From the NCBI GenBank assembly GCA_036279835.1, contig DASUII010000114.1, positions 1 through 7,440 on the forward strand: 7,440 bases of DNA. The letters run 5' to 3'. Below the pieces are notes generated by a model, which did not search any database, had not been told where the DNA came from, and worked only from the letters and a program-made list of their open reading frames with translations. Shown here in pieces: positions 1 to 6,059 of the stretch. Position numbers and translations under genes: made by a program. Origin of the DNA: GCA-003244245 sp036279835. Its GTDB lineage: Bacteria; Actinomycetota; Actinomycetes; Mycobacteriales; Pseudonocardiaceae. Every line of letters begins with the position of its first letter. Positions within the stretch are counted from its first letter, which is position 1.

Positions 1-1715
1 CCGCGCTCGACGTACAGGTAGGTGGAACCGTCATTGGCCGAGTTCAGAACCCGCTGACCAGGGCGGATGTGTCCGGCTAGCCAGCTGATGGCGCGCTGGT
101 CATCGGCGTTCACCCGGACGAAGTCGGGGGTCAGATAGCGCGATGCCACCGCGGTGACGTTGGTGTGGGCATAGCGCGAGGCCGGCCCCAGCAGATACCC
201 CAGCCAGGCCAACACCACCAGCAGGGCCGCCGCCGACCGGACCGGGACTGGGGAATGTCGGCGCAACCACACGGCGCACTGGTTCGCGGTGAGCACCACG
301 CCGAGTGCCGCGAGTACCGGTGCCAGCAGCGACACATGTGACCACACGCGCAGCTGTGCGTTGTAGAAGAACCCGGTGATCAGAGAAACCGGCCCCGAGC
401 CGGGGCTCAGGAACGCACCGATCGTCACCAGGCTCCACGCCGCCCAGGCGGTCACCGGCCCGAACCCGCGGCGCAGCGCGACCACCGCGACCACGCCGAG
501 CGCGACGAGAACGGCCGCCACGAGCTGGCCCAGGGACCGGTGCGGGTCGAGATGCCCGCCGTAGGACAGCGCCAGTGTGCTGCCCACCGCGTCGCCGAAC
601 GGGGTAGCCGAGATGTCCGGCGGCCACCCGTTGGTTCGCCCACCTGCCGCCATCGCCCCGGCGAGCGTTCCGGCACCGAGCACCACCGCAGTCCCGGCTG
701 TGACCAGCAAACCGACCAGATGGCGCTGGCCGCGCAGCTGCTGGCGCCCCTGGCGGGTCAGCGCCTGCCCCACCCACCACGCGATGACCGTCACTCCCAC
801 CGAGACCGCTGCGCTGGGATGCACAGCCACCAGACCGGCGCACGCCACCCCGACCGCCACCGCCGACGTGCGCGGCAGGCGAGGCAACATCAGTACCCCG
901 GCGACCACGCCCGGCGTCAGCGCCAGAGCGGCGCCGCCGGTGAGCAGGCCGCCGTCGTGCATCAGCTGAAAGGTCGGCCGGTACAGCCCCGATGCCACCA
1001 GCGCCCCGACTCCCGCCGCGAGCATCGCCGTCGGGAGACCTAGCCGTAGCTGGCGGGCCGCGACCACGGTCAGGGTCGCCGCTGACAGCGACAGGCTCAC
1101 CGCCAGCACGACTACGGTCACGGCATTGAGCGCCGGTACGGTGCCACCGGTGAGGCCGCCAGTCACCGCCACCAGCAGATGCAGCCCCGCCGGGTAGAAC
1201 ACCACCGGCGCGCCGGTCAGGACATCGGCTGGCATCAGCTGCCACGGGGCCGCATGACCGGTGCGTTGGATGTATGCCGACAGCACGGCATGGACAATCA
1301 TGTCGTGCTCCTGGGGGACGGTCGACAATGGGCCCATCCCCCGCAGCCAGGTGCCGACGCCGGCAGCGGCGCCGGCGACCACCAGCACCGCGCCGACCGC
1401 CTGCACCACCCACCCGGTGGCCGGGCTCGCGCGACGTCTTAGGCGTCCGTGCTTCGAGCGCCGGCGTACCTCGAGCCCGGCGGCAACCGCGAGCATCACG
1501 GCTGTGACCACCCCCAGCGGGGTGGCACCGAAGGCCACCCCGAGGATCGCAGTCCCGACGCCGGTGACCACCGCCACGCCCACCGACACCGCAGGCGCAA
1601 GACCCATCAGCAGCACGCCGGACCGCACGCCCAACGCCGCCATCAACGCCAGCCCAGGCAGGTAGCAGACCAGCAACGCCACCAGCAGGAGCAGTCCGTC
1701 GGGCACGCGGCACAT
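1..1715 (-). CDS. Multi-pass membrane protein, DUF6541/GT-C-like, 3' end cut by window edge
   Basis: I translated this frame by hand from ATG at 1715; it stays open for 571 codons to the left window edge, so the C-terminus is missing. The product is very rich in Leu, Val, Ala and Gly, with many hydrophobic segments, the first at about residues 5-28 and 32-52, and no cleavable signal peptide. A soluble loop follows the early helices and contains TVPQEHDMIVH (132-142), then MPADVLTGAPVVFYPAGLH (161-179). Near the visible end lies a polar stretch, NADDQRAISW (536-545), then NSANDGSTYLY (558-568). An acidic loop after the first helices, many membrane spans and an extracytoplasmic tail resemble actinobacterial DUF6541 proteins and GT-C glycosyltransferases, which use polyprenyl-phosphate sugars. 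That family call is recall, not a search. The gene is divergent from a flippase gene, which fits envelope glycan work. GAGGAG at 1726-1731 lies ten bases before ATG; an in-frame GTG at 1733 is a less likely start. The substrate is unknown. Confidence 0.75.
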   Translation of the reverse strand, partial: MCRVPDGLLLLVALLVCYLPGLALMAALGVRSGVLLMGLAPAVSVGVAVVTGVGTAILGVAFGATPLGVVTAVMLAVAAGLEVRRRSKHGRLRRRASPATGWVVQAVGAVLVVAGAAAGVGTWLRGMGPLSTVPQEHDMIVHAVLSAYIQRTGHAAPWQLMPADVLTGAPVVFYPAGLHLLVAVTGGLTGGTVPALNAVTVVVLAVSLSLSAATLTVVAARQLRLGLPTAMLAAGVGALVASGLYRPTFQLMHDGGLLTGGAALALTPGVVAGVLMLPRLPRTSAVAVGVACAGLVAVHPSAAVSVGVTVIAWWVGQALTRQGRQQLRGQRHLVGLLVTAGTAVVLGAGTLAGAMAAGGRTNGWPPDISATPFGDAVGSTLALSYGGHLDPHRSLGQLVAAVLVALGVVAVVALRRGFGPVTAWAAWSLVTIGAFLSPGSGPVSLITGFFYNAQLRVWSHVSLLAPVLAALGVVLTANQCAVWLRRHSPVPVRSAAALLVVLAWLGYLLGPASRYAHTNVTAVASRYLTPDFVRVNADDQRAISWLAGHIRPGQRVLNSANDGSTYLYVER

Positions 1716-1725
1716 TAGCCGGTCA

Positions 1726-1731
1726 CTCCTC
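1726..1731 (-). promoter_or_regulatory. Ribosome binding site for the DUF6541-like gene
   Basis: On the minus strand GAGGAG occupies these positions, ten bases upstream of ATG at 1715. It favours that ATG over the in-frame GTG at 1733, because the site would lie inside the coding sequence if the GTG were used. Confidence 0.5.
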
Positions 1732-1787
1732 ACCGATGCGGGTCAGGAGCAGGTATTGGCCGCGCGCGTCCTCGATGTTGGGTCCCG

Positions 1788-1793
1788 TACCGT
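1788..1793 (+). promoter_or_regulatory. Candidate -10 element of a leaderless flippase transcript
   Basis: TACCGT matches the TANNNT -10 pattern common in mycobacteria. Six bases separate it from the G of the GTG at 1800, the spacing expected if transcription begins on the start codon itself. There is no purine-rich ribosome binding site directly before the GTG, which agrees with leaderless translation. One short match in GC-rich DNA is weak evidence. Confidence 0.35.
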
Positions 1794-1799
1794 GGCGGC

Positions 1800-3125
1800 G
1801 TGCTGCGACTAGGGTCAAACAGCAGCTCCGCGCTGGGCCCGAACAGCAGCTCCGCGCTGGCTCAGCTGCGCGCGCGGCTCCCGGATGTCGCACCGGTCGG
1901 TGCCGGGCTAGGCCTGCTCGGTATCTCTGCGTATGCCTTCCTCGGCCTCGCCGGTCATGCGCTGGCGCCTCGCGCGTACGCGGCGGTGGCGTCGCTGTAC
2001 CTGCTCACCGCGGTGGTGGGACCTGGCGTCTTCGTGGCTGTCGAGCAGGAGACCAGCCGGGAGGTCAGCAGCCGGATCTCCACCGACCGTCCAACTCTGC
2101 CAGTGCTGCGGTCCGCCACGGTGATCAGCGCGGTGCTCGCGGCCGCGGTGATCACCCTGCTGCTCGCGCTGTCCCCGCTGCTGGTGCACCGGGTGTTCGG
2201 TGGGGCGTGGTCGCTGCTTGTCGCGGTGATCGTCGCCGTCGCCGGGTCCGCGTCGGTGCACGTTATCCGGGGTCTGTTCAGCGGGCAGCAGCGCTACGGC
2301 TGGTACGGGGCCAGCCTCGCTGCCGAGGGGTTGGCCCGGCTGATCCCGTCGGTGGTGCTGGTCTGGGTAGGTATCGCTGGTACTCGAAGTGGTACGGCGG
2401 CGTTCGGGTTCGCGTTCGCGCTCGGAACGGGGCTGGCCGTCGCGGCGACGGTCGGCGGGGTCCGCCCCGGCGCCCCTGGACCGCCGCTGGGTCTGCCACG
2501 GATGGCTCGTGGCGTCGGGTTTCTCGCGGGCGCCTCGGCGCTGACCCTGCTGCTGGCAAACATCGCGCCGGTGGTGCTGACCTCGCGACTCACCGACGAT
2601 CCCGGCACGGCGGCGAGCTTCGTCTCGCTGTTCGTGCTCGCCAGGATCCCGCTGTTCCTGTTCTCACCCGTGCAGGCATTCCTGCTGCCGTCGCTCACCG
2701 CCGCCGTCGAGCGCGGCGAGACCGCGTGGGTGTGGCGGCAAATCCGCTCCGTGGTCGGCGTGACGGGTGCGATCGGCCTATTGGGTGTCGTAGGCGCGGC
2801 GATCGCCGGCCCCTGGGCCGCTCGCGTGTTCTTTAACGCTCCCTTCGAGCTCTCCGGGCTGATCGCCGCCCTGCTCGGGCTGAGCACGGTGATCATGATG
2901 ATCGCGCAGGTCCTGCAGCCCGCGCTGGTGGCGCTGGGCGAGCACCGGACGGCGATGTCGGCGTGGATCGTCGGCACCGTCGTCTTCGGCGCGCTGCTGT
3001 TCGCCCCGACTGCCCCGCTGGTGGCCGCGGTGGCGGCGCAACTCGCTGGACCGGCCGTGGTCGTCGTGATCATGGCACGCACGGTCCGCGCCAGCCTGGC
3101 GAGGAAGGCCTCAGGAGACGGGTAG
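1800..3125 (+). CDS. Wzx-like polysaccharide flippase (MOP superfamily)
   Basis: The 441-residue product is hydrophobic almost throughout, with about 12 membrane segments, roughly at residues 31-51, 58-82, 105-129, 134-154, 168-192, 198-219, 237-261, 271-295, 316-338, 350-373, 385-402 and 404-426. Length and spacing fit lipid-linked oligosaccharide flippases of the Wzx/MOP group, which move polyprenyl-pyrophosphate-linked glycans to the outer face of the cytoplasmic membrane. Family-like features include an early ETSRE stretch (84-88), FSGQQRYGWYG (160-170), ARIPLFLFSPVQAFLLPSLT (281-300) and QPALVALGEHR (373-383). The N-terminus before the first helix is Ser/Asn-rich and holds a short tandem repeat. 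The start is GTG at 1800; the frame is open further upstream to a stop at 1716-1718 but has no ATG or GTG there. It is divergent from a GT-C-like gene and convergent with glfT2, 11 bp apart, which favours a cell-envelope glycan substrate. The exact substrate cannot be read from the sequence. Confidence 0.82.
   Translation: MLRLGSNSSSALGPNSSSALAQLRARLPDVAPVGAGLGLLGISAYAFLGLAGHALAPRAYAAVASLYLLTAVVGPGVFVAVEQETSREVSSRISTDRPTLPVLRSATVISAVLAAAVITLLLALSPLLVHRVFGGAWSLLVAVIVAVAGSASVHVIRGLFSGQQRYGWYGASLAAEGLARLIPSVVLVWVGIAGTRSGTAAFGFAFALGTGLAVAATVGGVRPGAPGPPLGLPRMARGVGFLAGASALTLLLANIAPVVLTSRLTDDPGTAASFVSLFVLARIPLFLFSPVQAFLLPSLTAAVERGETAWVWRQIRSVVGVTGAIGLLGVVGAAIAGPWAARVFFNAPFELSGLIAALLGLSTVIMMIAQVLQPALVALGEHRTAMSAWIVGTVVFGALLFAPTAPLVAAVAAQLAGPAVVVVIMARTVRASLARKASGDG
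1818..1860 (+). repeat. 24-bp-period tandem repeat in the flippase N-terminus
   Basis: The 19-base unit aacagcagctccgcgctgg occurs at 1818-1836 and again, identical, at 1842-1860, giving a period of 24 bp, or eight codons. It encodes Asn-Ser-Ser-Ser-Ala-Leu twice in the cytoplasmic tail ahead of the first membrane helix. The period keeps the reading frame, so copy-number change would not break the gene. Confidence 0.85.
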
Positions 3126-3136
3126 CTCCGCCGAGC

Positions 3137-3168
3137 TCAAGGGCACCGCGGCGGTTCGCCACCCTTGA
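3137..3168. terminator. Possible bidirectional terminator hairpin between convergent genes
   Basis: TCAAGGG at 3137-3143 and CCCTTGA at 3162-3168 form a perfect seven-base inverted repeat. The 18-base interval is GC-rich and contains a further ACCG/CGGT pairing. The hairpin starts 11 bases after the flippase stop codon and covers the last codons and the stop codon of glfT2. There is no T-tract on either strand, so this would be a tailless hairpin of the kind reported in actinobacteria, or only a structure that blocks read-through. Confidence 0.35.
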
Positions 3169-5209
3169 ACATCTGCTCCCAGGAGTCGACTGAGGTGAGC
3201 TCTGGTACGGCGCCGCGGTAGCGTTGCGCCGTCACACTCCACTCCGCGACCAGCTGCCTGTAGAGCACGATCGTGCGGGTGAGCAAGGCACGGAATTGCT
3301 GCGGATCTCGCCTGCGGAAGGCGACACCGCTGCCATCAGCGTTCGAGACTGTGGCTGAGTCGACCATGCCGAGCACGAACCAGCGGGCGTTGCGGGCCGG
3401 CACGTTGATCTGCGGGCGGTCGCGGGTCGGCGGTGCCGGTGCGCGCAGATGACGGGCGATCGTGGACAGCGCACGCTTGGCGATGGCGGCCGAGTGCACC
3501 GGCGGGTCGAGCAGGCGCTCGATGCGAACCGGATCGAACAACGGCATCGGCAGTTGCTGGGCCGACGGAAGGATCCGAGCGTCGTCGTAACCCTCGCGCA
3601 AGCTGCGGACGGCGGGCAGCCCGTCGCGCAGCGACGCAAACAGACGTTCCGGGCCGGCGAGGAAATCCTCGATCGACTTGTGGTGCAGCGCGACGGTCGA
3701 GTACTCCATCGCCATCAGGTGTTTGAAGGTGGTACGCAGGCCATCTTGCACAAGTGCCCTGCGGACGTCATACGGGCTGTGAAGCGCCAGGGTGATCAGC
3801 CGGTTTCGCAGGTGGAAATAGGCCGTCCAGTCGGTCGCGTCGTCCTTGTCGGTCCAGGGCATGTGCCAGATCGCCGAGCCGGGCAGGGTGACAGTCGGAA
3901 AACCGCACTCGGCCGCCCGCAAGGCGTACTCCGCATCGTCCCATTTGATGAACAGCGGCAACGGCAGTCCGGTGCGTTCGAGCACCTCGCGGGGAAACAG
4001 ACACATCCACCAGCCGTTGTAGGTGGAGTGGATGCGGGCGTGCAGCAAACGTTGTTCGCGCAGCGTCAGCTTGGCGAAATCGTGCTCGTAGACCGACCCG
4101 GGTGCCGGTCGCCAGAAGCTGGTCTGCAGATCCACGATCTCACCCATGGCGTGCAGCTGGCTGCGAACCTGCAGGTTGAGCATCTGCCCGCCAACGATCA
4201 CCGGCGATGACGTCGCGCTGGCAAACGCGTGGACCCGCAGCACACTGTCCGGTTCCAGGCGGACGTCGTCGTCCATCAACATCACGTGCTCCACGCCGGT
4301 GGTGCGCAGCGCCTCGAGCATGCCCCGGCTGAACCCACCCGAGCCACCGAGGTTCTCCTGGTCGATCACCACCAGCCGGTCACCGAGTTGGACCGCGACA
4401 TCAGCGAACCGCTGGTGATCACGTACCTTGACACTGCCCTGATCGACCACGAATACCTTCGCAACGACGTCGAGGACCGCCTGCTCCTCGGCCAGTGCGG
4501 CCAGCGCGGTGACACAGTCCGCCGGACGGTTGAAGGTCGTGATCGCCACCGCCAGCGGACGGGCCGGCAGCGGCTCGTCGACGATCCACGCGGCGTCGGT
4601 GACGGTCAGCGACCCACGCTCGGTGGCCACGTCGAACCAGACCCAGCCGCCGTCCTCGAACGGCGCCAACGACTCGCGGAACTCCAGCTGGACTGGCTCG
4701 GCCGCCGCGTCGAGCTGCTTGCCTTCCAGGTGCACGACGTCGCCGTTGGACTTCGAGCGGTAGAGGTCCACCCGTCCGGCGCCCCGCACGGTCAGCCGCA
4801 GCGCCACCTCCTCCACCCGGGTCCAGCGCTTCCAGTAACTGGCCGGGAAAGCGTTGAAGTAGGTCGCGAACGACAGTTGGCACGCGGGCGGCAGGGTCAC
4901 CGTCGATCGGTTGACGACCTCCGCGGTGCGCCCGTGTGACGTCTCCGGTTCATCGAGGTACAGCGGGCGCACCTCCGGCGGATCATCCGCCCGGGGCATC
5001 ACCACCCGATGCAGCACACGCCGCGGCGCGACCATCTCGGCGGCTGGACCGATCTGCAGCGAGCTGACGTCGGACAGTTTGCTGTCTGCCGCGTTGGTGC
5101 GCGCCGCTTCTCGCCGGGCGGCGCGCTCGATCGCCGTCGGAACCTCGACCGGGTCGTTGGGTTCGCCCATCACCAGGGCCTCCGGACCGACCGTTTCCTG
5201 GGTTGTCAC
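3137..5209 (-). CDS. glfT2: GlfT2-like galactofuranosyltransferase
   Basis: The 690-residue product matches my memory of M. tuberculosis GlfT2 (about 637 residues) closely across its length. GlfT2 is a GT2-family enzyme that uses UDP-galactofuranose to polymerise the alternating beta-1,5/beta-1,6 galactan on a polyprenyl carrier at the inner face of the membrane. In order: an N-terminal beta-rich domain starting near RVVMPRADDPPEVRPLYLDE (68-87); the family signature FATYFNAFPASYW (114-126); PFEDGGWVWFD (183-193); the GT-A core beginning at TTFNRPADC (224-232); LGGSGGFSRGM (287-297); the metal-binding DDD (313-315); YNGWW (397-401); and WDD (423-425) followed by His449 in WHMPW, matching the catalytic Asp and conserved His of GlfT2. 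All key residues are present. The chosen GTG at 5209 follows AAAGGGA; a frame open further upstream to 5350 lacks such support. The first ~60 residues have no counterpart in the M. tuberculosis protein. It lacks the usual upstream glf neighbour, so a GlfT2 paralogue is possible. Confidence 0.88.
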   Translation of the reverse strand: MTTQETVGPEALVMGEPNDPVEVPTAIERAARREAARTNAADSKLSDVSSLQIGPAAEMVAPRRVLHRVVMPRADDPPEVRPLYLDEPETSHGRTAEVVNRSTVTLPPACQLSFATYFNAFPASYWKRWTRVEEVALRLTVRGAGRVDLYRSKSNGDVVHLEGKQLDAAAEPVQLEFRESLAPFEDGGWVWFDVATERGSLTVTDAAWIVDEPLPARPLAVAITTFNRPADCVTALAALAEEQAVLDVVAKVFVVDQGSVKVRDHQRFADVAVQLGDRLVVIDQENLGGSGGFSRGMLEALRTTGVEHVMLMDDDVRLEPDSVLRVHAFASATSSPVIVGGQMLNLQVRSQLHAMGEIVDLQTSFWRPAPGSVYEHDFAKLTLREQRLLHARIHSTYNGWWMCLFPREVLERTGLPLPLFIKWDDAEYALRAAECGFPTVTLPGSAIWHMPWTDKDDATDWTAYFHLRNRLITLALHSPYDVRRALVQDGLRTTFKHLMAMEYSTVALHHKSIEDFLAGPERLFASLRDGLPAVRSLREGYDDARILPSAQQLPMPLFDPVRIERLLDPPVHSAAIAKRALSTIARHLRAPAPPTRDRPQINVPARNARWFVLGMVDSATVSNADGSGVAFRRRDPQQFRALLTRTIVLYRQLVAEWSVTAQRYRGAVPELTSVDSWEQMFKGGEPPRCP

Positions 5210-5213
5210 AAGA

Positions 5214-5220
5214 TCCCTTT
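5214..5220 (-). promoter_or_regulatory. Ribosome binding site deciding the glfT2 start
   Basis: On the minus strand AAAGGGA lies four bases upstream of the GTG at 5209, or six bases counting from the AAGG core. This supports GTG 5209 over the longer in-frame start at 5350, which would overlap the end of the preceding SnoaL-like gene by 20 bases. Confidence 0.55.
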
Positions 5221-5330
5221 CGCGCGTCGGCGACTTCGCGCTGATCCTCGCAGACCGGACCGACAGCGATGCAAGGCGACCCCGCTGCTGCCCGGGCGGG
5301 ACTGCGCCAAAGGGAGCGCGGTCCGCCTTG

Positions 5331-5750
5331 TCAGCTCGGCAGCGCGCCAATCTGCCCGAGCATCGTGAGGACGTCGAGGTGATGGTGTACCTCGACGACC
5401 TTGCCGTTCTCGACTCGGGTCCAGACCGTCGCGTCGACCTCCACGCTCTTCCCGGTGGCTGGCAGCTCGAGGTTCGGGCCCCGCAGGACCCCCTGATGCG
5501 TGCCAGTCCAATGCACCTGCTGCGCCACCTGGTTGCCCTGTGCGATCGTCGTGCGAACCTCCCCGACGCAGTCGGGGAACGTTTCCCTCCAGCCCTGGCA
5601 CAACTCGACGTACCCCTCGCCCGTTACCCGCCGACCGGTCCCGGTCTCCTGATAGACCGCATCCGGGCCGAGCAGGCCGCGGAAGCGTTCCCAGTCAGCG
5701 GAGTTGAATGCCTCCAGCAGTTGCGTTGCAACGTCCCGTGATTCAGCCAT
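5331..5750 (-). CDS. SnoaL-like small alpha+beta protein
   Basis: The 139-residue product looks like the SnoaL-like branch of the NTF2 fold. It starts with a helix typical of the family, MAESRDVATQLLEAFNSADWERFRGLLGPDAVYQETGTGRRVTG by position 1-44 pattern: a 'F-N-x-x-D-W-x-x' turn, an acidic 'PDAVY' strand, then 'GYVELCQGWRETFPD' (46-60). The C-terminal part has the beta strands usual for the fold, including VHWTGTHQG (78-86) and VWTRVENGKVVEVHHHLDVLTMLGQIGALP (109-138). Members include polyketide cyclases, ester cyclases and many uncharacterised proteins; the reaction cannot be deduced here. ATG 5750 is chosen because GAGGAG precedes it by six bases; the frame extends to ATG 5798 without such support. 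It lies on the same strand as glfT2, 121 bp upstream, so co-transcription is possible but no functional link is apparent. Confidence 0.8.
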   Translation of the reverse strand: MAESRDVATQLLEAFNSADWERFRGLLGPDAVYQETGTGRRVTGEGYVELCQGWRETFPDCVGEVRTTIAQGNQVAQQVHWTGTHQGVLRGPNLELPATGKSVEVDATVWTRVENGKVVEVHHHLDVLTMLGQIGALPS

Positions 5751-5756
5751 CCCTAG

Positions 5757-5762
5757 CTCCTC
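5757..5762 (-). promoter_or_regulatory. Ribosome binding site for the SnoaL-like gene
   Basis: Minus-strand GAGGAG sits six bases upstream of ATG 5750, a near-ideal arrangement. It decides the start against the longer in-frame ATG at 5798. Confidence 0.7.
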
Positions 5763-5781
5763 GAATAGGTGATGAAGCAAT

Positions 5782-5811
5782 ACACTACTTGCGGTCACTT
5801 TCTGACGACAA
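5782..5811 (-). promoter_or_regulatory. Candidate promoter for the SnoaL-like gene (and perhaps glfT2)
   Basis: On the minus strand TTGTCG (5806-5811) resembles a -35 box and TAGTGT (5782-5787) fits the TANNNT -10 pattern; 18 bases separate them. The expected transcription start would be near 5775, about 25 bases before ATG 5750, leaving room for the GAGGAG site. The stretch is notably less GC-rich than its surroundings, as expected for a promoter. Confidence 0.45.
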
Positions 5812-6047
5812 TGGTCCAGCGACGACCCAACCGCGTCGCTCCAAAGCGACGCAAACGCTCACAGGTCACGGCGCCCTCCGCGCCTAAGTCGGCCGGTGCA
5901 CGTCCTCGAAGCTGCCGCCATGGCGCAGCCTCCTCCGCTGACCCGGGGCACCGCAACCGCCAGAGATTCACCGATAAGGCCCGACTGTTCGCTTTGCGGG
6001 GAATTCGGCTCCGGTTCGAGGCCCCGGAGACTGTCAGGGGTGGGTGC

Positions 6048-6053
6048 GACAAT
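6048..6053 (+). promoter_or_regulatory. Candidate -10 element of a leaderless HNH transcript
   Basis: GACAAT shares four of six bases with TATAAT and ends six bases before the GTG at 6060. No purine-rich ribosome site precedes that GTG, so initiation on a leaderless transcript is plausible. No convincing -35 box was found. The element does not fit the stricter TANNNT pattern. Confidence 0.28.
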
Positions 6054-6059
6054 CGACTT

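Larger units (their letters stand above)
1716..1799. promoter_or_regulatory. Divergent intergenic region shared by two membrane-protein genes
   Basis: These 84 bases separate the start codons of the minus-strand DUF6541-like gene and the plus-strand flippase gene, so both 5' control regions must lie here or overlap the opposite gene. On the plus strand TACCGT at 1788-1793 fits the actinobacterial -10 pattern TANNNT and ends six bases before the flippase GTG. I see no convincing -35 element for it and no clear promoter for the minus-strand gene. No obvious long inverted repeat that would mark an operator was found. Confidence 0.4.
5751..6059. other. Divergent intergenic region between SnoaL-like and HNH genes
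   Basis: These 309 bases hold no gene that I can support. They contain the ribosome site and candidate promoter of the SnoaL-like gene at the left. An imperfect inverted repeat lies at 5911-5929, centred on the palindrome cgccatggcg with one bulged base. A candidate -10 element for the HNH gene lies at the right end. The HNH reading frame is open through most of this stretch, from ATG 5769, but the encoded sequence is basic and low in family resemblance and overlaps the opposite promoter. Confidence 0.5.

Noticed and set aside
100..1713. A 537-codon open frame on the minus strand, ending at 100
   Set aside because: It is read in a different frame of the same strand as the membrane protein at 1-1715. 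Its product is dominated by Arg, Gly, Ala and Pro, with no hydrophobic pattern or motif, as expected of an out-of-frame shadow in GC-rich DNA.
1736..2836. A 366-codon plus-strand open frame starting at ATG 1736
   Set aside because: It overlaps the flippase in another frame. The product is Arg/Gly/Ala-rich with no membrane pattern, while the flippase frame gives coherent helices.
2294..3082. A 262-codon minus-strand open frame opposite the flippase
   Set aside because: Its composition is Thr/Ala/Pro/Ser-rich without recognisable motifs; it is the antisense shadow of the flippase codons.
4911..5741. A 276-codon plus-strand open frame across the glfT2 start and the SnoaL-like gene
   Set aside because: It spans two well-supported opposite-strand genes and the gap between them, and shows no family resemblance.
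5751..5798. A longer SnoaL-like start at ATG 5798
   Set aside because: The extra 16 residues would include the strong GAGGAG ribosome site and part of the candidate promoter; the ATG at 5750 is ideally spaced from that site.
5911..5929. Imperfect inverted repeat in the SnoaL/HNH intergenic region as a terminator or operator
   Set aside because: It sits between two divergent starts, where no terminator is needed. It has a bulged base and no T-tract, and nothing identifies a binding protein.
5769..6059. The upstream 97-codon in-frame extension of the HNH gene from ATG 5769
   Set aside because: It overlaps the candidate promoter of the SnoaL-like gene, the encoded segment is basic and unlike DUF222 proteins, and family-like sequence begins only after GTG 6060.
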